In this document: piece by piece, positions 9,601 through 20,315 of the stretch
How the letters are laid out: every line of letters begins with the position of its first letter
Numbering within the stretch: position 1 is the stretch's first letter
NCBI GenBank assembly: GCA_017860295.1
Contig: JAFNAS010000002.1
Coordinates: 1-64,000 of the forward strand
Reading direction: 5' to 3'
DNA: 64,000 bases
Origin: Bacteroidota bacterium
GTDB lineage: Bacteria; Bacteroidota; Bacteroidia; Bacteroidales; Paludibacteraceae
The notes under the pieces: generated by a model
Seen by the model: the letters and a program-made list of their open reading frames with translations, nothing else
What the model was told of the DNA's origin: nothing
Database searches by the model: none
Made by a program: the position numbers and the translations under genes

Positions 9601-10815
9601 TCATGGACCGTAGCTATGCATACCGCCCAGATAGCAATTCACCCCCCAATAGGTAAGGAGAACCGAGAGAAATGCAAACAGAAGATAGCGATGAAAACGG
9701 ATCGGACAATGCAACCACGGGATCGTATCGGCATGTGCAGCAACGGTGTAAACAAGCAATGTAATCAACGCCCACACCTCTTTCGGGTCCCACGACCAAT
9801 AGCTTCCCCAACTATCGTTTGCCCACACCGAACCCAGACAGATGCCAATTCCCAACAGGATAATGGCCGGGCACAACATCACCTTCGACATAATTGTCAG
9901 CGTTTTCACCCTCTGATCCTGTCCTTTATGATAACATACCTCAACAAGTAAAGAGAGAAGCAACAACCCGAAGAACAACGCATAGGCGGCGGTAATCGTC
10001 CACACATGCGGCCTCAACCAACCCGACAACAAGACCGGCGGCATCGACGCGCGGTGCAATTCCATGCGAACCATCACTGCCAACGGCAGAAGTAGAACCG
10101 TTACCACAAAGATTCTTCGAAGCACCCGCCGAGACGAATCGCTCAACGAACGGCTCAGTACCCGAAAACGTTCCCCCCGTGCAACAAGCCACCAAACACC
10201 TCCGATCAAGAACAAAAGATACCCGCCATACACCAGCCAGATGCCCCACGGATCGTGATTTACCAGCAGCATCACCCCCTGCCTGTCCTCGTCATACCCA
10301 CCCTGTAGGAACCGATAACCGCGATAACTCAACGGACGATTGACGGAAATCGTTTTCCGGATCTGTTGCTGCCGGTCGAGTATCGTTATCCGGCTCACAT
10401 AATCCGTCGGATGGCGATTTAGCCGATTGCTCACAACCGCAAACGCATCGAGTCGCATTGAAAAAGGAAGGTTATAACAATCGGACGATTGGTTATCGAG
10501 AAAACAGACGGCCGGCATACCAATCCGGACATGAAGGGAACCGTTTTCACCCACGCTCCGGGTGACTAAAGCGCCCAGCAAGATAAAGAGAACTGACGAA
10601 TGCAATAACAGAACCGGCTTCGTAAGGTTTTTATGCCGGATAAAAACGAAAGCAGAAACTCCTATAAAAACAATCCACACCAACAGAAACCACCAGGAGA
10701 GATAGATCCGGTCAACCGCAACAGAGCTTCCATATAACCGATAAACCAGTGTCGCAATTGCCAAAATCGCACTAACCGAAAGAGGCAACATACCTGTTTT
10801 ATTCCCCATTATCAA
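9601..10815 (-). CDS. Cytochrome c biogenesis protein: ResB-like N-terminal part fused to CcsA-like WWD domain
   Basis: WANDSWGSYWSWDPKEVWAL (WWD motif) and NRPLSYRGYRFLQGGYD (ResB-like). Confidence 0.8.
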   Translation of the reverse strand: MIMGNKTGMLPLSVSAILAIATLVYRLYGSSVAVDRIYLSWWFLLVWIVFIGVSAFVFIRHKNLTKPVLLLHSSVLFILLGALVTRSVGENGSLHVRIGMPAVCFLDNQSSDCYNLPFSMRLDAFAVVSNRLNRHPTDYVSRITILDRQQQIRKTISVNRPLSYRGYRFLQGGYDEDRQGVMLLVNHDPWGIWLVYGGYLLFLIGGVWWLVARGERFRVLSRSLSDSSRRVLRRIFVVTVLLLPLAVMVRMELHRASMPPVLLSGWLRPHVWTITAAYALFFGLLLLSLLVEVCYHKGQDQRVKTLTIMSKVMLCPAIILLGIGICLGSVWANDSWGSYWSWDPKEVWALITLLVYTVAAHADTIPWLHCPIRFHRYLLFAFLSVLLTYWGVNCYLGGMHSYGP

Positions 10816-10844
10816 AATTTGTTTCTGTGTTAAGGATAACTTTA

Positions 10845-12014
10845 TTACAAATCTTTGAATTGAGGATTATCGACGGCTTTTACCGCAATACACTCCATTT
10901 CGACCAACCACCCCGGGCGACAAACCGGTGCAAGAACAATTACCCGTGGTACATTAGCAAATTTAGAATCGAACATTTTTACGACCTGCCGATAATCTCC
11001 TATATCCCGCAAATATACTATAATTTGCATCATATCGTCGAACGAGCAGTCGGCTTCTTTGAGTAACGCTTCCACATTAGACCACATACGCAGCACTTGC
11101 AACTCTACATTTCCCGGATGCACCACGGCACCTTGCCGGTCGATACTTGCCGTTCCGCTGATCAAAACCTTGCGTCTGTCTCCGAAATCGATAGCAACAC
11201 CCCGTTCGAAAGTAACGCCATAATCATAAGTCCGACTCATATATTCCGAGGCGTACAAAAATCGAATCTGTCCTGCTTTCAAGCCCTTGATAGCATAGCC
11301 ATCCATCAATACTCGCGTACGATTATCGACTGTGCCCCCCTGGATTCCGGTACTTGCAATAAAATGGGTATCGGGGCTTAACCCTCGTAATTCGAAATGT
11401 GCCTTACGAGCTTCCACCACACCCGGATAATCGCAATCGATATCCCGAACAAAAAACCAGGTTCTTAAACAGTTCTCCGCAAGCGTACAACCGGATTGCT
11501 TTAATCTATTTTCATATTCGCGCAACAAAATATGCGTTTGCACGTAAGAAGCTTCAGGATGAACAGACACATCAGGACGCGACGTAAAATAACTATGCAC
11601 ATACCCGTTATGTTCAAATTCATCGGGAAAGCCTTCCGCCGGTGATACGGACGTTTGCATCTGTATCCAGACGGCAATTTTACTTCCATCCAACGGGGGC
11701 TGTTGAATGTAACTCACCGGACAACTAAGAACACGCCCCACCACATGCAGCATCTCCTTCTGTTGATTGACCACATCGCTAAGAAAAAACCGGGCAAACA
11801 AAGGCCGGGCATTTTTTAAACTATGTTCGTTGAACAAAAAGGACAACACTTTACCGATATGTCTCAACTGATGTCCGAAGTCACCCACACTCGGTAACAC
11901 ATTCAGCATCACCTGAAATTCGCCCACTTTATTAGGCGGCATTACACCCGCAATATGCACATCGACACCCTCTTCCCGATACTGTTTCAATTTATAATTC
12001 ACCATCATCCTCAA
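10845..12014 (-). CDS. Rid/YjgF-like protein, long form (possibly FkbO/Hyg5 chorismatase-like)
   Basis: C-terminal Rid-like fold features (LISGTASID...VELQVLRMWSNVEALLKEADCSFDDMMQIIVYLRD); N-terminal half also Rid-like. Confidence 0.65.
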   Translation of the reverse strand: MRMMVNYKLKQYREEGVDVHIAGVMPPNKVGEFQVMLNVLPSVGDFGHQLRHIGKVLSFLFNEHSLKNARPLFARFFLSDVVNQQKEMLHVVGRVLSCPVSYIQQPPLDGSKIAVWIQMQTSVSPAEGFPDEFEHNGYVHSYFTSRPDVSVHPEASYVQTHILLREYENRLKQSGCTLAENCLRTWFFVRDIDCDYPGVVEARKAHFELRGLSPDTHFIASTGIQGGTVDNRTRVLMDGYAIKGLKAGQIRFLYASEYMSRTYDYGVTFERGVAIDFGDRRKVLISGTASIDRQGAVVHPGNVELQVLRMWSNVEALLKEADCSFDDMMQIIVYLRDIGDYRQVVKMFDSKFANVPRVIVLAPVCRPGWLVEMECIAVKAVDNPQFKDL

Positions 12015-12023
12015 TAAATAACA

Positions 12024-12057
12024 AAAAGAAGGCGGACATTAAAGTCCGTCTTCTTTT
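12024..12057 (-). terminator. Rho-independent terminator for the Sus-like operon
   Basis: 14-bp stem aaaagaaggcggac / gtccgtcttctttt, A/T flanks. Confidence 0.75.
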
Positions 12058-12079
12058 ACCTGTACTCTAAAATGCCTTA

Positions 12080-12907
12080 TCAATAACTAAAACCCTGTCG
12101 TTTAAATACCCAATACCAACCCTCGTATGTGTTCGATTCCGTAGAATACTCCAGAATCAACTCATCATTGGTCAGCTTAATAATATTAAACTTATAAACC
12201 ACTTTTTTATCGTCATTCTGACTAATACCATGCAGTATTGTAGTTCCATTAATCGTTAATGTTCCAATGCCCTTTGTAGTCGTGCTGGGTGTCATATCAA
12301 ACGAAAACGAACCTGTTGATGTAACTCCGCTTTCTACTTTAGTGAAAGTAGCTGCATCCAGACTAAAGTTCATGGTACCATTTATATCAATACCGTCAGA
12401 AGCGGCATCCGAAGCAGTTCGACCCCACCAGGCCGGAGCCGTATCAGTCAGACCACCGTTGCCCCAAATCCATTTAGACCCGCTATATGTATTATCAACA
12501 GCCCATACCCAGGTTCGGGCACTTGCTCCACATAAATAACCCCATTGCGGAGGCACCGGATAATACAACGAATCCACCGTAACACTATAAGTCTTCGTCA
12601 AAATAGATCCGTCAGCGGCTAAAGCAGTCAGCTTAATATTCTGAGAACCTTTACCTAAGATCATGACCGTTGTATCATTACTAATATAAGAAGCGGTTGT
12701 CGTCCATTTACATATCACGGGACTAGTGCAATGCACTTTATATTTATTTGTCTTATACGTTTTATACATCACGGGAGTTATGGTAACATTAAGTTGGTCT
12801 GTTGATGTCACGACATCCCCGGTTCCAAAGTCTTTCTCGATAGGACTACATGCAACAAATGAATATGCAACCATCAAGACAAAGACCATTTTTATTATAT
12901 TATTCAT
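12080..12907 (-). CDS. Surface lipoprotein of a Sus-like locus (SusE/F position)
   Basis: Lipobox FVACS; downstream of susD. Confidence 0.6.
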   Translation of the reverse strand: MNNIIKMVFVLMVAYSFVACSPIEKDFGTGDVVTSTDQLNVTITPVMYKTYKTNKYKVHCTSPVICKWTTTASYISNDTTVMILGKGSQNIKLTALAADGSILTKTYSVTVDSLYYPVPPQWGYLCGASARTWVWAVDNTYSGSKWIWGNGGLTDTAPAWWGRTASDAASDGIDINGTMNFSLDAATFTKVESGVTSTGSFSFDMTPSTTTKGIGTLTINGTTILHGISQNDDKKVVYKFNIIKLTNDELILEYSTESNTYEGWYWVFKRQGFSY

Positions 12908-12940
12908 AATTTTTTGCAGTTAAAGTGTTGGCAAAATAAA

Positions 12941-14704
12941 TCATTTCCATCCTGAATAGTTAGCGGCAGAAGTTCCCCATCCTGCATTTTGTTTAAATAA
13001 TCCGCTAGAAAGGGATATTTCTGTATCGGGAATTGGGAAAAATCCGTTTGTTGCATTATATCTGGCCTTATATCCCCCTCCGTTATTAGACGTTGTGTTA
13101 GTATCCGGATTACCTTTATAGAAGGTCGGTTGACCGGATTGTTTATCCAATGCATCCGCTGCAATATGCCAACGGCGGATATCATTCCAACGAACCGCCT
13201 CACAAGCAAACTCCCACCGGCGTTCGTTCTGCAAAGCAGCTAATGAATAAGTAGCAATGGAGGGTAACCCTGCACGACTTCTTACTTGATTTATTCCCGA
13301 AACATCCGATTTCAATTCTGACTGCATCAGCAATACATCGGCAAAACGTATCAAAACCAAATCATGAATATTCCATAGTTGCATATTATCTTCTTGCGCA
13401 GTGAAACTATACATTACAGCATCAAATGACTGGTATGTTTTTTTAGATGTACTGGTAACATGAGAGGTCAAGATTGGAGACCATTTTTTATCATAATAGT
13501 CCGTTTCTTGTACAAAATCTTTCCAGGAACCACCTCCCCGGGTATAACCGGTCAATTCATTCGGAATATTACAAATAGTTGCCGTCCGACGTATATCACT
13601 AGGCTCTGCAGCAACCCAATCCGACCATAAATTTGGTGCCACAGGGCCAGCACCCCAGCCATTTCCAAAAGGATAAGACTTACTATAATCCAAATCACCA
13701 CGCATTCCAAAATGAAGTGCATAACCATTAGAATATCCGATGGTAGTTCCCCAATCTGCAAATTTAGAATATTTAATTGCAAACATCGATTCCGGATTGA
13801 TTGCATTATCGTTTTCCACCCATTTCAGCCCTTTTCCCTTTGTATAAGCATAATCATCCACTGTCAATCTATTGGTATATGCCCACAGGTTACGATAATC
13901 CGACGTCAATGAATATCCTGATTGTGTAGCACATTCGTCAATCCATGTTATCACATTATCTTTTGTCACCTTGGAATTATCAGGCAAAGTGACATCTGTT
14001 TTACTGTAAAAACCTGTATAAAAAAGAAATGCTCTTCCCATCATAGCCTCAGCCGTCCAATGGTCAACATGCCCTGCTTCAACCCAACCACTACCAAATT
14101 TCTTAGCCGGCATCAACGTAATAGCCTGTTTCAAATCAGAAATAATCTGACTCCAAGTCGCATCAGGAGTTGATTGTGGCAAAGTAGTAACAACAGACGA
14201 TGTTGTCAATGGTATATTCTCAAACATCGAAGCTAGTTCGTAATAATAATATGCTCTCAAAAAATAAGCTTCTCCTAACATTTGATTTTTTTGATCATCA
14301 CTAGTATAACCGGTACAATTACCTAATGTTTCTATAGCCAAATTGGCGCGATGAATTCCTTTATACGTATCGGCCCAGAAATTAGCATATTTGTTATTAC
14401 TATTATACATCAATAAATCTTCTGCCTGCATAGCATAATCCTGCGCACCACCACCACCGAGGCAATCATCGGAAGCTAGCTGCGATGCATAAATAAACGA
14501 TTCGTGAGGATTAGCACTCCATAATGACAATGTATTATAAATACCGGATAAAACCTGCTTAGCTTGGTCAACCGTTTGTGGATAGTTTGCCGTGGTTGCC
14601 TGAGTAAGATTTTGTGTATCCAGAAAGCTGTTGCAACTTGTAAAAAGTGAGGCAACTGCAACTACTGTTACTAAATATTTAAGTTGTTTCATAGTTAGTC
14701 TCAA
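12941..14704 (-). CDS. RagB/SusD family nutrient-uptake lipoprotein
   Basis: FTSCNSFLD lipobox, ERRWEFACEAVRWNDIRRW signature. Confidence 0.93.
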   Translation of the reverse strand: MRLTMKQLKYLVTVVAVASLFTSCNSFLDTQNLTQATTANYPQTVDQAKQVLSGIYNTLSLWSANPHESFIYASQLASDDCLGGGGAQDYAMQAEDLLMYNSNNKYANFWADTYKGIHRANLAIETLGNCTGYTSDDQKNQMLGEAYFLRAYYYYELASMFENIPLTTSSVVTTLPQSTPDATWSQIISDLKQAITLMPAKKFGSGWVEAGHVDHWTAEAMMGRAFLFYTGFYSKTDVTLPDNSKVTKDNVITWIDECATQSGYSLTSDYRNLWAYTNRLTVDDYAYTKGKGLKWVENDNAINPESMFAIKYSKFADWGTTIGYSNGYALHFGMRGDLDYSKSYPFGNGWGAGPVAPNLWSDWVAAEPSDIRRTATICNIPNELTGYTRGGGSWKDFVQETDYYDKKWSPILTSHVTSTSKKTYQSFDAVMYSFTAQEDNMQLWNIHDLVLIRFADVLLMQSELKSDVSGINQVRSRAGLPSIATYSLAALQNERRWEFACEAVRWNDIRRWHIAADALDKQSGQPTFYKGNPDTNTTSNNGGGYKARYNATNGFFPIPDTEISLSSGLFKQNAGWGTSAANYSGWK

Positions 14705-17700
14705 TTAAAATTTAAGATTTACACCCATCAAATAAGTTCTCGGACTTGGATAAAAGCCAACATCAATACCTGAAGCCCAGCCACTCGTTGATCCTCCGGA
14801 TGCACCAACCTCCGGATCCATGCCAGAATAACCTGTTATAGTAAACAAATTTTGGGCTGTAAAATACAGGCGAGCTTGTTGCAAGGGCATCTTAGGAAAC
14901 AATTTCTTAAAGTCATATCCCACAGTTATATTTTGACACTTTACATAGTCTGCATCTTCGATATAAAGATCTGAAATATTTGTATAATTAGTATTATTAT
15001 TAGACGTTAATCGCGGCCATTTATTCGAAGTACCTTCACCATGCCAACGCTGATACACCTCCGTTGTATAATTATCATGTAACGAGATCTGACGATATGA
15101 TTTTGCGATTTGCATACCGAAAGCGCCATGAGCTGCTACTGTAAGATCAAATCCCTTATATCCAAAGTTAAAACTTAAACCCAAATTATAATGCGGATTT
15201 GGATCTCCTATCTTAGTTTTATCTTTATCATCTATTTTTCCATTATGATCCAGATCAACAAATTTCAGATCACCAGGTTGTACATTCGATTGTAAAATGC
15301 CATTACCGGCGGCTTTCCAAGCATCAATATCTGCTTGGTTTTGAAATACTCCGGCTGTCTTATATCCCCAGAAATAGCCAATAGGGAAACCTACCTGAGC
15401 ACGATACATTTCACTGGTGCCTTGTCCTAAAATATTGGCATCACCGTGAATAATTCCCTCTGAATTAGCAATACGTGTAACTTTATTCTGATTATATGAC
15501 ATGTTTGCGTTCACACCATAGGTAAAATCTTTACCCACATGGTCATTCCAAGTCAGAACGGCCTCAATTCCTTTATTAGAGATATCACCACCATTGATGT
15601 AAGGAGCTCCACTGGTTCCAACCCCATAATAAAGGGCTATTGGAGCCTGAACCAACCAACCTTTAGTCTTTTTATCATAATAATCAAAGCTCAAACCTAA
15701 TCTTGAATTGAGAAATCGGGAATCAAATCCCAAATCCAATTGTTCTGACTTTTCCCACGTCACATCCGGATTTGCCAGATTAGAAGGATAAGCACCTGTT
15801 GTTTGGGAATCTTTGGTATTTCCAAACGAATAAGCCGCAGTGGCATCAAATGAGACTAAAGCAAGGTAAGTAAAAGAGCTAATATTACAGTTTCCATTCT
15901 GTCCCCAACTTCCACGTATCTTCAAAAAGTCAAGCCAACTTTTCGTAGACGCCATAAATTTTTCATTAGAAGCAACCCATCCTGCAGATAAAGAAGGGAA
16001 AAAGCCCCAACGGTGATTACTAGCAAAATTTGAAGAGCCATCTGCACGACCAATTAAAGTCAGCATATAAGTTTCATTCCAATCGTAACTCACACGTCCA
16101 AAGAATGAAGCAAGACCACCTTGCCCCCATGCACCATTACCGGCACTATCTGACTGTTTTATCTTCGTAGTGCCGGCTGCGACACCCTGAGTGTTCTGCA
16201 AATAAGCATATTCAAATCCATCAAACAATAAATTTCCATTTGAAACTTGCATATTTTCTCCCATACCCCATTTTTCCAAAGACTGACCGACCAAAGCATC
16301 AATATGATGATTATCAACAGTTAATTTATAATTCGCAGTATTATCTAACGTATAGCTCCAGCCCATACCCATATTTTGAGTAGCACTTGACACCGAATTA
16401 GTAACTGTTGATGATAAAGAATACGTCGGTTTGTAAGAACGAAAAGAATTTGCACTCATTTTATACCCAAATTGCGATTTCAAGATCAAATTTTTAATCG
16501 GAGTAATTTGCAAATATCCGCTTGCATTCAGATTATGATTCTTCGATTTATTGTAACCTCTTTCGTATACCATATCGGCAACTGGATTGGCCATTTGAGC
16601 GTCAAAAGCATTCAAACCCATGGTTGTTTTATCGGCATAATTAAAATAAGAGCCTTTATCATTATACATTGGCATAATCGGCATTGCTCTTAACATATTC
16701 GAGACATCATTCCAATATTGATTGCCAATACCAATACCACTCTTTACAGAATATGTATAATTTACATTTTCTCCTAGTTTCACAATTTCTCGTCCTGCTG
16801 AGTTTTTGTAAATAATATGATCGGAGTTCAATCGAATTGAGGTTCGTTCATACTCTGACTGAACCGGATTTCCTAAGATACCATCTTGTGACGTATAAGC
16901 TACACCCAAAGAAAATTTCGACACATCGCCACCACCAACAAGATTGAATGAATGGTTTTGTATAGGAGCATCTTTTTTACGAATAGCATCCAACCAATTG
17001 ATTCCTTTCCAAGAACCATCTTTCACTGCATCATATTTAGACCCCAGAATAGACTTCCAGTTGTATGCAGAGCTACCTTCATTAAATGCCACTTCATCCA
17101 TAATTGACATATATTGTTGAGCATTTAACAATGATGGCATTCTATACACATTCTGTACCCCATAATAACCATCATAAGTCACCTGCAGCTTTCCGCTTTT
17201 CCCCTGTTTTGTCGTTACTAATACTACACCATTTGCAGCACGGGTACCGTAAATAGCAGAAGAAGCGGCATCTTTCAACACATCAATAGATTCGATATCT
17301 GATGGGTTCAAATTATTAATATCACCACCAGCCACACCATCGATCACATAGAGAGGATTTGAATTCCCAATAGTTCCCATACCACGAATATTCACTTTAA
17401 AGCTTTCTCCGGGCTGACCTGAACTTTGGGTAATATTAACACCCGGAGTTTGACTTTGCAGCGCAGTAAAAGCACTCGTAGTACTTAATTTCTGTAAATC
17501 ACTACCTTTTACCTGTACTGTAGCTCCGGTAACCAGTTTCTTTTTCTGAACGCCATACCCAATAGCTACAACTTCGTTTAGACTTACGGATTCATCTTCA
17601 AGAGTGATGCTTACCGAACTACGACCTTGCAGTGCAATTTCCTGTCCCTTCATTCCCATGAATGATACTTTCAAAACTGCATTGGCCGGAGCCCTAAGAA

Positions 17701-18013
17701 TAAACTTACCGTCCATATCGGCAACCGTCCCTGTTTTCTGTCCTTTGATAGCGACGGTAGCCCCTGGAATAGGATTGCCTGACACATCAACGATTTTACC
17801 CGTAACGGTTTTCTCCCCATCATTAGGGACTACATTGGCCGGTGGCACTGATACCATACCGGCAGCAAAAAGATTTGATGAAAACATCCCTAATGTCAAC
17901 AAAAATGCTAACAGTAAAGATTTCTGGAATTGATTTAGTAGAGGAATATCCGTCCCTCCTGACTTCATGGTTTTTTTCATAAGATTGTTCGTGGTTTTTA
18001 AATGATTACTCAT
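14705..18013 (-). CDS. SusC/RagA family TonB-linked outer membrane protein
   Basis: Carboxypeptidase-like N-domain, YVIDGVAGGDINNLNPSDIESIDVLKDAASSAIYGTRAANGVVLVTTK. Confidence 0.96.
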   Translation of the reverse strand: MSNHLKTTNNLMKKTMKSGGTDIPLLNQFQKSLLLAFLLTLGMFSSNLFAAGMVSVPPANVVPNDGEKTVTGKIVDVSGNPIPGATVAIKGQKTGTVADMDGKFILRAPANAVLKVSFMGMKGQEIALQGRSSVSITLEDESVSLNEVVAIGYGVQKKKLVTGATVQVKGSDLQKLSTTSAFTALQSQTPGVNITQSSGQPGESFKVNIRGMGTIGNSNPLYVIDGVAGGDINNLNPSDIESIDVLKDAASSAIYGTRAANGVVLVTTKQGKSGKLQVTYDGYYGVQNVYRMPSLLNAQQYMSIMDEVAFNEGSSAYNWKSILGSKYDAVKDGSWKGINWLDAIRKKDAPIQNHSFNLVGGGDVSKFSLGVAYTSQDGILGNPVQSEYERTSIRLNSDHIIYKNSAGREIVKLGENVNYTYSVKSGIGIGNQYWNDVSNMLRAMPIMPMYNDKGSYFNYADKTTMGLNAFDAQMANPVADMVYERGYNKSKNHNLNASGYLQITPIKNLILKSQFGYKMSANSFRSYKPTYSLSSTVTNSVSSATQNMGMGWSYTLDNTANYKLTVDNHHIDALVGQSLEKWGMGENMQVSNGNLLFDGFEYAYLQNTQGVAAGTTKIKQSDSAGNGAWGQGGLASFFGRVSYDWNETYMLTLIGRADGSSNFASNHRWGFFPSLSAGWVASNEKFMASTKSWLDFLKIRGSWGQNGNCNISSFTYLALVSFDATAAYSFGNTKDSQTTGAYPSNLANPDVTWEKSEQLDLGFDSRFLNSRLGLSFDYYDKKTKGWLVQAPIALYYGVGTSGAPYINGGDISNKGIEAVLTWNDHVGKDFTYGVNANMSYNQNKVTRIANSEGIIHGDANILGQGTSEMYRAQVGFPIGYFWGYKTAGVFQNQADIDAWKAAGNGILQSNVQPGDLKFVDLDHNGKIDDKDKTKIGDPNPHYNLGLSFNFGYKGFDLTVAAHGAFGMQIAKSYRQISLHDNYTTEVYQRWHGEGTSNKWPRLTSNNNTNYTNISDLYIEDADYVKCQNITVGYDFKKLFPKMPLQQARLYFTAQNLFTITGYSGMDPEVGASGGSTSGWASGIDVGFYPSPRTYLMGVNLKF

Positions 18014-18501
18014 CTAAAGTTTCAGAATTATAAAATCAACAAATGATGCAAAAAACGTTTATTTATTATTGAATGATTTTTTGCTCATTTTTGTCGGATG
18101 ACCGACGCTCAAATCAGAAAAATTGGTTTAAAATCAACTTAGTCTGCAAAAAAACACCTCCAATAGAAATGATTTACTGAAGTTTGTTTTTCGAATAATT
18201 AAATACAAATGGTGTAGTTAAAGTAGAGAAGAATGTGTTATCTCATTAATTATCTAATTTAAGGTTATATTTTCAGTTTTATTTTTGACGCTTTGCTTTC
18301 ATACTGGGACTTTACGCACATGGCATCATTGCCATCTCCCCTAAAAAACATTAATAAAACAACAAGCTTTGGGCTCCAATAATCAACGACACAAAAATAG
18401 GCGAGTTTCCCCGCCTATCTCAAATACAATTTTATCAAAATACAATACTTTTTTAACTGGTATGAATTGTACTAGTCAATGTCTTTCATTGCATTTTCAT
18501 A

Positions 18502-19386
18502 TCATACAATCGTTTTTTTCTTATTGTAGTTTTCCCGAAATTCTTTGGGGGTACAACCCTTTCGCTTGAGAAATATTCTATTAAAATTAGACAAATTATT
18601 GAATCCGCAACTATAACAAATTTCAGAAATAGACTGCGTCGAATCGACCAAAAGTCGGATAGCATTTCCAATACGGATATCAAGAAGATAATCGGTAACA
18701 CTCTTTCCCGTCCTCAATTTAAAAAAACGACTGAACGCCACCTCACTCATTCCCACAATATCAGCCAATTGACCTAGTCGTATTTCTTGTGTATAATTTT
18801 GAATCATGTAATCATGAACCTTTTGAACCCGTCGGCTATCTGCCGGTAATTTTACCCGAGCAAAAGCACTACTAGAGAGGATCCGAATATCATTACACAG
18901 GGACAATTCATATAACAAACTCAAAAAATTCATTACAGCATAAAAACCCTGCTTCTCATGCGATAACGAATTGAGTAAAGGACGCACATGAAGTATGGCA
19001 TTCAACGGAAATGCCAATCCTTTTTGTGCTTGTTCCAGCATTACTTTGACACTTCGAAACTGGTGCTTATCTATAAAGTTTTTAAAAAACAACTCCGGAG
19101 AAAACTGAATTGTGATCTCACGAATCTCGTCAGAAGTACATTTATAATTTTCCCATGTATGCTCCAATTCACTCCCAGTTATAAGCACCAAATCGAAATT
19201 GGTAATTACTTCAACAGAATCCCCTACGGTACGACGTGCATTCTCTGCATGTTCTATGTAATTAAGTTCACACTCGAGATGCTTATGCAAAGGAAACGTA
19301 AATTCTGTTTTATTTCGCTCAATAACATAAAAGCAATCTTTTTCTGACAAAGGCGTAATTTCGTGTAAAATTTCAGAGTTTATCAT
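18502..19386 (-). CDS. AraC family transcriptional regulator
   Basis: C-terminal AraC HTH: SISEICYSCGFNNLSNFNRIFLKRKGCTPKEFRENY. Confidence 0.92.
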   Translation of the reverse strand: MINSEILHEITPLSEKDCFYVIERNKTEFTFPLHKHLECELNYIEHAENARRTVGDSVEVITNFDLVLITGSELEHTWENYKCTSDEIREITIQFSPELFFKNFIDKHQFRSVKVMLEQAQKGLAFPLNAILHVRPLLNSLSHEKQGFYAVMNFLSLLYELSLCNDIRILSSSAFARVKLPADSRRVQKVHDYMIQNYTQEIRLGQLADIVGMSEVAFSRFFKLRTGKSVTDYLLDIRIGNAIRLLVDSTQSISEICYSCGFNNLSNFNRIFLKRKGCTPKEFRENYNKKKTIV

Positions 19387-19508
19387 GATACTATTTTAAC
19401 ATCGATTTAAAAGCCAAATATAGAGAATTATTTGAAAAAATATCAATTTCAACACATCTTTTTTCAATAAGATTACAATTTCGTATTCCGAGAATGTGTT
19501 AAATTGCC

Positions 19509-19516
19509 TACTTTTG
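19509..19516 (+). promoter_or_regulatory. Bacteroidetes -7 element TACTTTTG upstream of surE
   Basis: Matches TAnnTTTG; -33 element not clear. Confidence 0.45.
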
Positions 19517-19552
19517 TAGAAGAATTCATTATAAGCAGCAAGAAACATTGAT

Positions 19553-20311
19553 ATGCGACCGACAATACTTATAACAAACGACGACGGATTAACCGCAAAA
19601 GGAATCAAAGAACTAAAAGACTGCATGTTGCCGTTAGGCGATGTGGTAGTGGTAGGACCCGACGGACCGAGATCGGGGATGTCGAGTGCCATCACCGTTA
19701 CAGTACCTACGCGCTTGCACAAGGTGCATGAAGAAAATGGACTGAAAATATACCGCTGTTCCGGTACTCCTGTCGATTGCGTCAAATTGGCTCTGAATGT
19801 CCTTTTTAAAGAAAAAAAACCCGATTTATTGGTAACCGGCATCAATCACGGTACCAATTCCTCCATCAGTGTGGTTTATTCGGGAACAATGGGAGCTGCG
19901 ATAGAGGGTTGCATCAATAAAATTCCTTCCATTGGATTCTCATTATGCAACCACCGTGCGGATGCCGATTTTACACATGTAATCCCTTTTGTCGGTACTA
20001 TTGCAAAAAAGGTAATCGAAAAAGGACTACCCAAAGGTGTCTGTCTGAATGTCAATATGCCGGAAAATCTACCAAAAGGAATCAAAATATGCCGACAAGC
20101 CAATGGTTTATGGACCGAAGAGTTCGTCCGACATGAAGATCCCGCTGGACATCCCTATTTTTGGTTAACTGGCAACTTCACCAATCATGAACCAGACGCT
20201 TCGGATACGGATGAGTGGGCGTTGGCAAACGACTATATAGCCGTAGTGCCGACCAAAATAGACATGACTGCCTACGAAGCAATAGAGGAGCTAACAAACT
20301 GGAATCTATAA
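19553..20311 (+). CDS. surE: 5'/3'-nucleotidase SurE
   Basis: ILITNDDGLTAKGIKEL, GPDGPRSGMSSAIT. Confidence 0.96.
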   Translation: MRPTILITNDDGLTAKGIKELKDCMLPLGDVVVVGPDGPRSGMSSAITVTVPTRLHKVHEENGLKIYRCSGTPVDCVKLALNVLFKEKKPDLLVTGINHGTNSSISVVYSGTMGAAIEGCINKIPSIGFSLCNHRADADFTHVIPFVGTIAKKVIEKGLPKGVCLNVNMPENLPKGIKICRQANGLWTEEFVRHEDPAGHPYFWLTGNFTNHEPDASDTDEWALANDYIAVVPTKIDMTAYEAIEELTNWNL

Positions 20312-20315
20312 TACC

